Source of the DNA: Pempheris klunzingeri | Lineage: Eukaryota; Chordata; Actinopteri; Acropomatiformes; Pempheridae | Length of the DNA: 64,000 nt | Direction of reading: 5' to 3' | Assembly: GCF_042242105.1 (NCBI RefSeq) | Contig: NC_092018.1 | Location: 24,146,667-24,210,666, forward strand | Shown here: in pieces, positions 1-12,600 of the stretch | Position numbering within the stretch: the first letter of the stretch is position 1 | Layout of the letters: the number at the start of each line of letters is the position of its first letter | The notes under the pieces: generated by a model | The model's input: only the letters and a program-made list of their open reading frames with translations | Told to the model about the DNA's origin: nothing | The model's database searches: none | Made by a program: the position numbers and the translations under genes

Positions 1-785
1 AATGTCTCTGTGCATTGGTTCTTTACATGTCTGTCTTATATGAAATGAGAGCTCCACCCCGGCAGCATGTCTGGGCCACTATTCAAAGCTGTCTGTGTAG
101 CAGGCCCTTCATCAGAACCTTGCATTCATGCTGGACTCAGCTGCACCACATGCCATCCGCAAATCCGATATTATCGATCAGTCATTCAATTCCCGGCTCT
201 TTCAGCAAACAGAAAAAAAAAAAAGAAAAAAAGATTCAAAGTCTACTCTCCTGTACTGAGCAGCACTGAAATAGACAACTGTACATACACCTCCTCTTCA
301 CTCTCTTCATTTTGACTGTGATTCTCAGTAATTGATGAGGATCTTCTCTTGTAACTGCTGGGTTACAATATAAAAGTGGAGTAAGGGATTCAATTACCAC
401 TGTGAATTTATATATGACGCCTGGAAATTAAATTGACTGTGTTTTAATTAATCTGCAGTCTTACTTAAAGGCAATTTAATAAATCATCACACGAGGAAAA
501 AAAAGAAAAAGGGTAAGGGTGAAACTTCCACAGCCGCTGCCTTATGGGATGGTGGCATCCTGTCGGTCAGAGACGTAGGCCGTTAATTGAGGTTGGATTG
601 ACGAATCGGGAATTTGCCAAAGTAGGACTGTACAGTCTGAGTTGAGATGCAGTGCTATAAGATGAGATGCTACATTAGAACACTACAACTTGCCACCATG
701 TCCACGGGCAATGCACCTGGCTAATATCACTGTAAGTCTCTGAAAACTGGTCACAAATACAGAGAACATGCCACCCAGCACAATT

Positions 786-935
786 TGACATTTTGGTGAA
801 TGTGCTTATTTGCTTTCTTGCCAAGAGTTAGATGAGAAGACAGATACCACTCTCATGTCTCTATGCTAAATATGAATCTACCACCCAGCAGGCGCTTACC
901 TTACCTTAGCTTAACATAAAGACTATGAGGAACAG
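786..935 (+). repeat. Dispersed fish repeat, copy 1 (truncated)
   Basis: This block carries the core words 'cttatttgctttcttgcc', 'gagttagatgagaagac' and 'gataccactctcatgtct', followed by a 'cttagcttaacataaagact' stretch. The same words occur in the same order and orientation in a second copy at 4505-4727. I recognise this as a family very common in perciform fish introns. The right end lacks the terminal repeat seen in copy 2, so this copy looks truncated. No coding capacity. Confidence 0.6.
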
Positions 936-3483
936 TAACACTAAAGCAGTTCGCTCACAGATTGCAGGGTTAGCTGTTTGATCACCGGCTCCTCCGGCCC
1001 ACATGTCAGTGTCCTTGGTCTAGATAGTGAAACCTAAATTGCTCTCAATGATCAGGCCAGGAGAAGTAAAATTTAAAGCCCTTCGTACAAAAGCACTATA
1101 CAAATGCTATTTACCAATACAAGAGTTTCTCTGCTGAGGACATTCTCAATGAGCCTGAGAGATTGCATGTCTCTTGTCCCATTTGCCACGTGTTCGAAAG
1201 ACAATACACTTTTAGACACCAGTGCGGCTCCCTTTTATACATCACAAGTTCTACACTTACAAAGTATCCAAATGTTTCGGCTACATTTGGTTAGTGGGGA
1301 AATGTGTCATTCCTTGCAAATTGTACCGTCACTGCAAAGGGCCGTGGCTGTTCAGGATAATGCGACAGGACTTTATAAACTCCTGTTAGTCCTTACAGTC
1401 CATCTGGGATGAGCCTTCCTAGAGATTAGAAAGTGGGCTTTCAGAAGTCAGCCAACCTCCACTAGATTCAAATGGCCCTAGACTGGCTAATCTTGCCAAG
1501 AGAAAATTCCTCTAGAAGTGACTTTGAGTGGATTTTATAAGTGCTTAAGATATAACAGTGTGGTGAGTCTAAGTCCGCCACTGCCTCAGTGGCCACTTTT
1601 TATTGCAGCTCAGCTGATGAGAATGAGGAAAACTCATGCCGTATGTAAGACAAACAGTGCTATCATAATGGCATGGTTATTTTGAAAGCACCCCCACAGT
1701 TTCTAAACCATTACAAGGGAGGGGCGCCTGGGCAACAGCCCATCAAATGAAACCTACTGTCTGTTTCTCTGGAAAGAAGTGAAGCAGAACAGACTGTTTG
1801 CTACTTTGGTTGTCTTTCTCTGATTGATGACGGGAGGAACTCTGCAATGTAGTGTTTCACAAAGCTATCTCAGGAGACAAAAGATACTAAAGAAGATTTT
1901 TCCTCTTCCTCCTAATCAGATATGATCTATTTCAACCTACAACTAGGGCACCTTTGAGATCCCTGATAAAATTCACTTATCTCCCTGCATTTCGTTGAGC
2001 TTCATCCTTCACCATTAGCATGAACATGTAGATGTTTTTGATGCCTTAAACACTTAAAAAAGGAGGAAAGGCAAGTTCAACTCATTGTGCAAAGAGGAGT
2101 TTATCTGTAATCGTTTGACAGGTTTTTTAAAAAAGGCGATTGGGACCAAATTTTCAGTGTGTGACAGTCGGGTCAATACAGAGCTCCTGTCATTAAGCCT
2201 CTGCCAGTCAAACATCCAGCCATAATTGATGAGTGTCCCCTGGGGAGGGTGGAGCTGTCATTTGGGCTGTAGGGAAGAAGGGATTTTGAGCATAGAATCA
2301 GTCCTGGCGTGCTCAAGGTAATCTGTGAAGGGAAAGCAATCTTGGTGAATCTTGGTCAAAGACAAAGACCAAGAAACAAGAAGTTTATTGGCTTCAACAG
2401 GATAGACCTGCAGCCCAATGGCAGTCAGTAAATGCACTGGAAGCTCAATGAACTCCTGAACAACAGAAAAAAGCTGTGAAGCCACCACTTGCACGTCCTT
2501 TGGGCAGTATCAAATGGCAGATCCTACATTTCTAAGCCAAAGATGGGCCGTATCAGCATCTGTAGTTGAGCTCTTACATGATCTGACAGGTAGCCACATA
2601 TACTGCATTAAGAGGTCTCAGGTTTATGCAAGTGTGTTGCAGCAAAGACTGCAGGGAGTGGTCCCCTCAGACTCTATTGGGGGAAGGATAAACCAGGCAA
2701 GAGCAGTGCAGGCCAGTGGTGGCAACAAATCTGTAAGAAGACAAAGCACTGGGGATTACGAAATAAGATGGTTGTCAAGTATGTTATGTTTCACTCAAAT
2801 GATGGGAGGCAAGTAATGTCTATTGTAGGCAGTCGCAGCAAACAGAGAGTAAAACGTCTAATAATCAAATCTGGCAAAGACGACGCTCTTGACAAAAACG
2901 GGAGCAGAGAGATGTACTGTAACAATGCAACTGCGAATGTTTTAGGTAAAATGTGGGGCTCACTAATGCATTGTGTTTGAGTAGATTTGACATTGATTCA
3001 TTAAACCTGGCTCGTCTTGATTACATCTGTAGTGGTAAGCTATTTTCTGGCCTTTCACAAAGACAACCCATGGTGGAAAATGTTGACAACTGGAAAAAAA
3101 AAAAAAAAAAACTACCAAGGTACTGCAATGAGGTAGAGTGAGTCAAAATCACTATTGTGTGCACTGGGCTTGGACAGCACAAATTAAAGAGGGAAAAATA
3201 GGGAGGAGGAGGAGAGAGGGGAAAATGCAGATGGAGTATTATTTTTCTTTTTGTATCCCATCTAATTGCAATCATAGGCAGATGTCTGAAAGTGTGACAG
3301 CATCAGCAGAATTGCTGCTGAGAGCACAGAATCTTTGTCTAAAAATAATCAGACATTCTGTGTGCTGCTGTTTGTTATAATGGTAATCGATGCTGGAGGC
3401 TTTGAATTCCATCAATTTATAGATCCACTCTGTTCTGCCTGGTGACTGTACTGCCTCACAACCCCCACCGCATACGCACACCA

Positions 3484-3510
<27 letters not shown>
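3484..3510. repeat. (AC)n microsatellite
   Basis: About 13 AC units, followed by further CA-rich sequence to about 3560. It explains the cysteine/valine-rich open frames on the minus strand here, which are not genes. Confidence 0.9.
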
Positions 3511-3515
<5 letters not shown>

Positions 3516-4504
3516 AAAACCCACACACTCACACAAGTCACACACACACCACACTCGCATACAAGGTCTCGTACAATAGAGCGGATGTGCAAACATGCCT
3601 GCGCAGAGACATGTGCGTTGACATATGCACACGGGGGCTGCAGCGAGGCAAAGCAGGGACCGGTGTGAGATTAAGATAAGTGTAGATTCCTTTCCTGAAT
3701 TCCTTTGTCGCCTTGCATTCTCTGTGAGGCATAAGATTGTCCATAGCAGCCTCAGATTAGCCCTGCATCTCAGACGCCACATTTGAGAGGGGGGACTGAT
3801 CAATAAATCAAATCACCACAATCAATGGCCCCAATCACTGCAGTCTAGTCTGGCCTCAACATTATTACTGGCAATCCCCCCAGCCATTGAGGGAGGAGGG
3901 AGCAGTTTGGTGGGGGGGTTGCAGCGGTATGGGGAAGCGTGCACATTGGCGCCTGTCCATATGAAAGATCCAACATGAACTCTTATCTGGCCTCCTTGGC
4001 CTGAATATCAGTTAAAGGCAGAACCGGCAGAGTGTCTTTCTCTTTCTCTGTGTGTGTGTGTTGGAGCGTCCAGACACAGGGAGCTGGGCAGAAGGAGCCT
4101 CTGACCTACGTGACCTGGTGCTAGGAATGGGAGCTGAGCACGCGGCCTCTGACAGGGAAGCACTGTGGGGCTGCTACCACCCGACATCTCACCTCCATCT
4201 GTTTACCACCGACTGCTGCGCCTTCACTTTTGCTCTTCGTCAGCTTAGCTAGAGTTGCTCCAATTCACACCACCATCACACTGCTGTTAGACCACATAAC
4301 ATCTGGGTCAAATAGAATATTTGCATTACATTCTGAGAGTTTGTTAAAAACTGCTGCGAGTCACAGATGGGTGGAATGTTTTCCCATTACCATTTAGAAA
4401 AGTTATAGGTGCCAGGTATATTGTCAATGACACCAAACCATGTTCATGTTTAAATGTTCTTTGTCTGCAGTGGTTCCCAACCTCTTTGACTCTACAAGGT
4501 AGAT

Positions 4505-4727
4505 TTCAACATTTTAGGAAACTTAACTTATTTGCTTTTCTCGCCAAGAGTTAGATGAGAAGATTGATACCACTCCCAAATGCATCTCATGAATATGCAT
4601 AAAAGAGTAGAAACAAGGGGTCTCTGCCCACATTTCCAGTGCTCCTACTAAGCTACTGCTTAATGCTAAGATAACAGTCTCCTGGCAGTAAGCAAATAAG
4701 CTTATTTCCTAAAATATCAAACTTTTT
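4505..4727 (+). repeat. Dispersed fish repeat, copy 2, with terminal inverted repeats
   Basis: This copy shares the 'gagttagatgagaagattgataccactc' region with copy 1. It starts with 'cattttaggaaacttaac', then 'ttatttgc', and ends with 'gcaaataagcttatttcc', then 'taaaat', which is an imperfect inverted copy of the start. Terminal inverted repeats, no coding capacity and a size near 220 bp fit a MITE-like non-autonomous DNA transposon. A hAT-like 'cagtggttcccaacc' end lies just upstream (from about 4467), so this copy may sit inside an older element. Right after it, at 4803-4855, is a tandem duplication of about 27 bp. Confidence 0.55.
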
Positions 4728-4904
4728 CCCTAAAAATCAGGCAGTGTCTTACAACCCATTGTCTGTGGTTGCAAATGGTGATCAGTGGCTTATGATTAAT
4801 TCAACCAATTTCCAGAGGCTTAAGGAACCAACCAATTTTCAGAGGCTTAAGGAAGTAAAGTTCTCTAGGAATTCACAACACAAAAAGCAAAAATGTAATG
4901 AATG

Positions 4905-4945
4905 ATAATAATAATAATAATATATATATATATAATAATAATAAA
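4905..4945. repeat. AT-rich microsatellite (ATA/TA mixed)
   Basis: Runs of ATA flank a (TA)n core. The following Tc1-like element begins just after this tract, at a TA dinucleotide as expected for Tc1/mariner target choice. Confidence 0.8.
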
Positions 4946-4953
4946 TGTATATA

Positions 4954-6386
4954 CAGTTGCAGTCAAAATTATTTAACCCCCGTTGCAAATTGTGTATTCG
5001 TAAAATTTTCAGCTGTGTTCGATTAACAACTCAAACAAGAACAGAATAGAAGAAAATTTAAAAAGCTCAACACAATTAATATTACAGATGGTTTCTCCAA
5101 ATTAAACACAATATGCTGCTTTTAATGACTACTGCAGTCTCAAAAATATGCAACCCCTTCCTGACAAGCCTCTTTAGTACATTTTGCTGTAATGACCTGC
5201 TGCAAACATGATGCACAGCCAGACACCAGGTTCTGACAGCCTTCCTGAGGAATCTTAGCTCATTCCTCAAGGACAAGAGCCTCCAGCTCTCTAATATACT
5301 TGGATTTGTGTGCTGCAACTGCCTTCTTCAAATCCCACCAGAGATTTTCTATGAGATTCAAGTCAGTCGACTATGACAGTCACTCTAGTATCTTCCAGGA
5401 CTTTTTCTGAAGCCGAGCCTTGGTGGACTTTGAGCTATGCTTGGGATCACTGTCCTGTTGGAAGGTCCAATGACGCCCAAGCTTCAGCTTCCTCACAGAC
5501 AGCACAATGTTTTCTCCAAGGATTTCCTGATACTCGAGCTAAGCAGCCCCAGAGCATCACCAAGCTACTGCCATGCTTCACTGTAGGCAGGGTGTTCTTT
5601 TCAGCGTATGCCTCATTCTTGCTCCTTCAGACATACCGCTGATCCATAGACCCGGAAAGTTCCAGTTTTGTTACATCGCTCCACAGAACAGAATCCCAAA
5701 ACTTCTGTGGCTTATTTATATGGTTTCCTGCATATTGGAGCCGACTTTTCTTGTGCTTTTGGGTCAGTAGCGGTGTGCGTCTTGGATTACTGGCATGGAG
5801 GCCTCTAGCGTTTACTATGCGTCTGACTGTAGAAACTGGAACCTCAGTGCCTGCTGCCACCAAGTCTTGCTGCAGGTCTTTTGCAGTCACTCGAGGGTTT
5901 TTGGCTGCCTGCCTCCTCAGAAATCTGTTGGCAGCCATTGCTTCCACTTTCTGCCACGTCCAGGTAGAGTAGCCAGCGTTCCTTTAGCTTTGAACTTGCA
6001 AACTATGCTTCAAACAGTATCTCTAGGAACATTCAGTGCCTTTGCTATCTTTTTGGATGCGTTATATACATATTTCTAACATGCAACCAAATGTCACTGT
6101 GAACAAACCCCTCGCCAGTCTGGGTATTTGATGTGTAAACTGATGTGTAATTTGCAATGGGGGATGAAGAATTTGGGGTAAAAATGATCTCAGAACCCCA
6201 GATTTGTCTTACGATCCCTTGTAGGATCCTGAACACCATTTTTGGGAATCCCTTCCCCACATATTACTTGCACACTCTGCAACTGTCCAGCAGCAATACC
6301 GACTGCACAGTGCAGATATACGAGGTTGTGTAGATCGTGAGGACTTGCGAACGAGGAAAATCACATTTAATTTTGACACCACTCTA
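4954..6386 (-). mobile_element. Tc1-like DNA transposon, decayed, transposase on minus strand
   Basis: The left end, 'cagttgcagtcaaaatt', directly follows TA. An inverted, diverged match, 'ttaattttgacaccactcta', lies near 6370-6386. Between them the minus strand encodes broken Tc1-like transposase. The clearest piece (5947 down to 5627) has a helix-turn-helix-type region with VTAKDLQQDL and VSTVRRI, then FWDSVLWSDVTKLELSG, which contains the first catalytic aspartate of a DDE/DDD transposase. Further C-terminal matches continue towards 5100 in other frames, interrupted by stops and frameshifts (for example around 5082-5318). The element is an inactive fossil inside cux2 intron 1. The right boundary is approximate because the terminal repeat has diverged. 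Confidence 0.8.
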
Positions 6387-6632
6387 AACTCTGGACTGGT
6401 AAGTCTGATAAATCATCCAAAATAATTAATCCCCAGTCAGTCAGGCTGTCTTCAAACAGCATGTTAAATCTTACAAAAGGATGGAGAAGCGTGTGAGCAT
6501 TACAACCATCAGCAAAAGGTGTGACTGGTGTTGTCAGCCATTATTCGTCATACCCTGCCTCATTTAGAGAGTTTTTGGCGCCTGATGCACCAGAGCGCAG
6601 CCTACTTGTCAACACTTCTGTCTTTAATTCCT

Positions 6633-6653
6633 ACACACACACACACACACACA
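6633..6653. repeat. (AC)n microsatellite
   Basis: About ten AC units in cux2 intron 1, shortly after the decayed Tc1-like element. Confidence 0.85.
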
Positions 6654-9600
6654 ATTTCCTATTTCTCACTGATATACTGGTAACACATCTTAGTATGATC
6701 AGGGAGGCTTTCCATTTATTGTCAAGTCTTATTCATAATAATATCAAGAGGTATCATGAAAACATCTTATTATAGCTTTTTCAAACAATCTCAATTCCAT
6801 TCTCAATTCCATGAATAACTTAAAATGTTCTCAAATTAGAAACTTGAAATTACAATCTATGACTGAATGCTCTAAACGAAGGCCAATTACAACACCTTAT
6901 TTATCATAATTAAGGCTGACCATTGTTCTGCTCCTTTCAAACTCTGTGGTTACAATCAGGGTGTCTATTGTCATTGTGTGGTACATGCAGAGTGACTAAT
7001 TACACAGTCCTATGATTCATTAGTAGACTAGTGGGTTGAAACCTGAGAGACATGATAACCTCAGTCAGCCAAATGATCAGCTCAAATGGAGATGTGAAAA
7101 TGGAGAGCGACAGCGAGGCTTCACAATACCCAATAATGCGGAAAAAAGCCCATTCTCCGAACACAGAATGCTTCAAAACTTAGGTTTCTTTGAGGAGAAT
7201 GCATAAAAAAATTAGGAGAGCAGCCAGTGTGTTTTCTTGTTTCTTTTAAAGTGGGAAAAGAGGAGTGCACTGCAGGGGACTTTTCTGTGAAGCTTCACCA
7301 TTGAGGTCAGTTCGTGGGAGAGGAGGAAGGCTCCAAAGATGCAGCCATCATCACAATGGCCCACTTTCACCTGAAACGACGAGCTGGAGCGATGCAACAC
7401 AGCTAACCTGCGATTGTTTATTCTCTCTTAAGAAATGTCAATCTGTTCGCTCTCAGGTGTGCTGCTCTTCCCCTTGTTTTTGTTGTTTTCTCCCCCCTAC
7501 TCTCTCCGTTTTCCCTTGTCGATTGCAGCAAGATCAAAGCGACGCCGCTGGAAGAATCTGAATATTTCAGGTGTGGAGAGAGGGCTGCGTTTCACACCAC
7601 CTGTGTAGTGGTGAGAGACAGGTCCCTCCTCTCGCTCAGACTCAGTTACTGGGGCCCCATGGGCTCGGCGACATAAACCAGGGCCACCTGTCTGAGGAAG
7701 AGGGAACACTCCTTTACCCTCCTTCTCTCCATCACACTTTCATTTTACAGCATTTGAACCAAAAATAAATGAATCTAAATAGAGCGGTGAGAGTGGGAAT
7801 AAAACCAGTGCTGACAACAAGCAGCTGAGAGCTTTGAGCACCACCACAAAGGCTCTAAGATCCGGCAGACGAGCTCCGTTGCCGTGGAATGGGAGCAACC
7901 ACTTGAAAGGGCAGTTTATACATGAATCATTTTATAATTTGCCCTGTTCAGCCACAGAAGGTAGCTCTCGTATATTAAATGATGAGCCTGGTCAAGAGAA
8001 TCTCCAGGATTACTTCCTGTCATAACATAGCACACAGTGCAGAGCAGGTCTGCGAGATGATTTTCATCACATCATCAGGGCCGCCATTTCTGACCCAAAG
8101 CAAATAAAAAGCATCCCTGATGTCCGCACCAGCCTTAACGGTTTGATGTAGCTGCTCTCCTTGGAGGGCTGTGTGCCTTGACATGTGTGCATGTGTAAGC
8201 ACTTGTGCAAGCATGTGCGTACGTGCATGTGTGTACGTGTGTTCAGGGGGGCGTGGAGCAGGTTCCACACTACCAGTTCCCAGCCATGTCTCTCAAAAGG
8301 GCTGTAAAGTCTTTACAGCAAATTCCTTACATTCATCTGTGTCAGAGCACTCGGCACACATTAGGCGTTTACACGGGAGGAAACACAATCTATTTGATGC
8401 TACACTGCCCACACGTCCAGAGCCCTTCTCCCCACACTGGAGATTCACAGTGTTTAACTTCCATTTCATATTCTGAACAGGCAGGCAGACAGGCAGGAGA
8501 GTGCAGGGAATGGACTCCATCTTGCTGTAAATCAGCATTTAAACACCCGGCTAAATGTAATCTGGAAAAAGTCAACAAGAGGCCCTCGCATTACGCTGTT
8601 CAAGATATTTGTTTTTATTTATTCTGGAATGTGCAATTGATTTTTGTTGTTTCCCCTAATGATCTATGCAAACGGTGAACCGAAAAAAGTCACACTCCAT
8701 TTTTTCCCTGCCTGCTACTGCTCTCCATCTTTTAATATCAGTGGTGCTTATGAGAACAAGTGGAGGTTAATCTAAGGAGTGGGTCATAGCCAGCCGGCTC
8801 TTTGTAAATGTCAGGAGGGAGATTCAGGCCCTTCTTATTACCACACTAAACCAACAAGGTTGACTGCTCCAAGACGGATGTGTGACTTGGCGGCGTCTTC
8901 CCCCCACTCCTCACCACCATCACAGACCGACGTGAGCACAGAAAACCTTATTAATCAATCGATTTATCGCCATAAATCAGGCCAGGCTTTGATTGTATCA
9001 GCAAGTCATGCAATCAATCAATTAGTCAGGATCTACCGGCCCAATTTGCCTAAAGAAAGATGAATGCTCTCCCACATCATCCATTTGGTTGTCCGTTTAC
9101 CCATCAAACATGGCTGCTGTTGACTCCCAAGCCCAACATGCATCCTTTTATCGATTTCTGCTGATTAAACTTGCAAAGGAGTCAAAGGACACTTAACTGA
9201 CTGGGAATAATTCTGCCTTTTTCCATTTGTGGTGAAGTATTTTCTGTGCTCTCCTCTGATAGTGTTGGCTCATCAACAAAATAACCAAGTGCAAATATTA
9301 AAAAACGAAAAGACAGAGCTCTCATGACTGAAGTGGCAGCTATAGAAAATAATGCTTAAAAGGTACCTGCATCCACTTTGGGAAAAACATGTGGCACAAC
9401 TGGACAAATCGTGCGCTAGTATCACTCAACCATACCCAGGTTTATATGGCAAGGCAAGGGGGAGTGAGGGGGACTGAGCAAGGAAACAGCTGGATGAACA
9501 AACTGTGGAAAACATATGTATAATGACATATTTGTTTCATATTTTATCCCAACTGTGAATTCCAATCCACATTGTGACACCAGCTGCCTCGGTCCAATGC

Positions 9601-12600
9601 CTCCCATCTGCAACTCTGTGTCATGATGTCTCTGAGGACAGGCAAGGAAACTTTGGGGACGACGAAAACCGACAGGAGCAAGTAGAGCACGACAGAGTGG
9701 GCTGCCGGAGCCTCGGCATGCTTCTCCCCCAGCGGCGGGTTGGAATGTGGCAGACTGCAGAGCTGCTGTGGAGAGGAAAGAACACCGGGGACTCCCCAGG
9801 GAGAACGTCTGTGGTGGGATTAGAGACCCACCAGACCTGGTTCTGCTTCATACCCTCAGACCCCGCTGTGTCACAGCCAGGGGGGCCACAGAGCTATCTG
9901 TGGGGGCTTTACAGTTCTGCCCAATCTCCCCAAGCCTCACCATGTAATTAGAGATAAAGACAGAGGGCTCAGCTACTCAACCTCAATTCTCCTAGCTTCA
10001 CAGAAGGCTGCCCACCCACAGCCCCCAGAGGAACCCTTCGACACTGCCATTACACCAGCACCTGTATATGCTACCTAGCTACAAACCCTCTCATCTCCCA
10101 ATCAACTACTTAAAGACTGAACATGTGACATACTACATAGTAAGGCGCATGATTGTGACTGACTGGCATTCGAATGTGGAGTGTCCTGAAGTCACCACAC
10201 CATGATTCGCAAAAGCAATATGCTCTTTCTGACGACACATTCTGTATATTATGAGTGTCTCAGAAGCTTTATAATGTAAAAATTCTCAGGTAAACAATAA
10301 CCACGGTAAATAAGTAATTTTTCTTCATATCTCCCTCCTTTAAAACTTCATCCAGGCAAAGAGGAAAAATTTAGAGGATAAGGCAGAGGAGGAACTCTCG
10401 ACTATATTCAAGAAACACAAAATTATACTATAGAGGGATCCATTATTCATCTCAGATACATTTTTCATTTAAGAGTGGGCTGGATATGAGCAATGATGAA
10501 TGCATCGCCCAGGATGCAATTTGTATGTAAAATAACAGAAGATTACAGAATATGTTTTAAGTGCAAATGCAGTTTGTTGCCATCTAAGTAGAAAATGCAT
10601 TCTTACAAAAAGGAGGAAGACCTGAGCCCTATAAAATCACTTAGCCCATAGCTAGGCCCTTCGCCAGACCTTATAAAGGGTCACAATGAGAGGCTCAAGT
10701 GATGAATGAGCCGACTGGAGTAGATTTTCATTCATATAATATATACTACCTCTTGGCAGACCATTTGAAAATGTGGAATAAGTAAACTCAATAGGCTAAT
10801 TCAGCTTACATCAAACTCAGCAGCACATTTCCTTGAAATCCACCATTCTGCAGTGAATGCACAGAGAGCAATTGCAGACTGTTAGATACATGTCTACGCA
10901 CAACTGCACACAAACATACCACAGTGTTTCAGTGCCTGCCAGGCATCCACATGTTCCTCTCAGGACTTGCTCTCTCCTCATCAGCTTCACTGTGTGCACA
11001 CCGTTTCAATTCAGTGCCTCTCAAAGACACACAAAGAGCCTTCCCCTCCATTCACCGTACAAAGATTGAATACAGCCTTCCAACACAAGACATGCCCACC
11101 ACAGAGCATGTAATACAACTCATTACTGGGCACGCAGGGTGCAGAGGGCTGTGATGGGAGAGACAAGCACAACGGGGAGAGAACAGGGTGCCCTCACACC
11201 AATGTCTCCATCTTTTCTCACAACTAACAGAGCTCTAAAATCAGCGTTAATAACTAAAGCAATCCAATTGATTTTTGGAGCTTCTCCGAAATAAGTGTTA
11301 AAACAGTGGTGGAATTACGGGGAAGACCAGAAATACTGTTAACACTTTAAGTGAAAGTGCCACAGAGGCTACATGCCCATGGGCATTACTAGTTACTTGA
11401 TGGATAGCATTCAGGGGTTAATTCAGGTCTGAATTGCAACTTCCCCTCCTGCCTTTCCAAAACTGTGGTTGACCCGCAAGCAAACCATGTCCAATCACAA
11501 AGAGGCAGGGGAACAGTGTATCTGGGTCGGCTACATTGATCTCAGCCCTTCACTGCATGGCTCTGGGGTCAGGTTTTTGTGTGCTGACAAGAGGGCACTA
11601 CGTTTGGTTCTGTGTATGTGCAGGCAGAGGCGGGAAGCTGTGATTGTAAAGTGGGGAAATGGAGAAGGATGGCGAATCGGCTAATCCACCACTGCACACG
11701 GCCTCGTGAACCTTCCTTAACCTCAGGGCAATCGCATGACCTGAGGCAAAGCATTGCACGCATTAAAAACACATGAACTTCAGGGCATTAGAGTTTCAAG
11801 CACGCAATCAATGGGGCCACAGGTGCAAACATTTTCTGCACTGCCAGTGGAATGTCCTTTTTTTTTTTTTTTTTTTAACCCCTCCCAGGATTACAGTGGA
11901 ACCAGTTTTTTCCCTGTGTTCATGTTAATGTCAGCAATAATAGAGACCTGCAGCACAAGAAACAATAATAAAAAAATAAAAAAAAAACAGAGAGACCTAG
12001 AGACAGCTTTTGGAGGTGGGCTGAAAACAGCGCAGGGAGTCAGGAGAGAGGGCAGGATATAAGGAGTCTGTCAACTTCTCCCTGTCTGCTCCTGTGTTCG
12101 CTCGCTTCAGACTGAGGGGAGCAAATGGGCCTAATTCACACTGGCTGTGTGTGAGTGTCTCTGCTGTCTAGCAGCGTGAGCGGGAATTAGATCTATGGTT
12201 TGTAGCCTTCATCCCTTCCCAGACAGACTTGTTCCGGCTCAGAGGCGCTGCCTAATCCGCACCTCTCTCCCGCTTGCACTCCCGGAAAATGACTTCACAC
12301 AGCTGCCTCAAACGCCCAACACAGCAATTCTTGTCTGACTGAACTACCCCCCACTCAAAAAAAATGCCTCAGCAGACCTCCCATAGCTCATTTAACATAC
12401 CAATTCCTCCCTAAAGCTCCCGCCTCCTCCTGAGAGATGAGAACAACAAGGAAAACAACTACAACCCTACTTGATAATTTAAGGGCCCTTTTCTCTGGAG
12501 AGCTGTCAAAATCAGCAGTACAGTGGGAGAAATTCACAGAGAGGGGAGGCACCCTGGTTGTGTCGCCGACCTGGTTAGTCGGTGAATAGCTGGTTTTAAA

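Noticed and set aside
3456-3803. 115-codon minus-strand frame rich in Cys and Val
   Set aside because: Created by the (AC)n microsatellite at 3484-3510 and nearby CA-rich DNA.
8205-8678. 157-codon open frame on the plus strand, the longest in cux2 intron 1
   Set aside because: It begins in TG-rich repeat sequence, has no recognisable domain or splice partners, and its composition looks random.
9574-9951. 125-codon plus-strand open frame in GC-richer DNA
   Set aside because: Overlapping open frames occur in several phases here, which reflects low stop-codon density and not coding selection.
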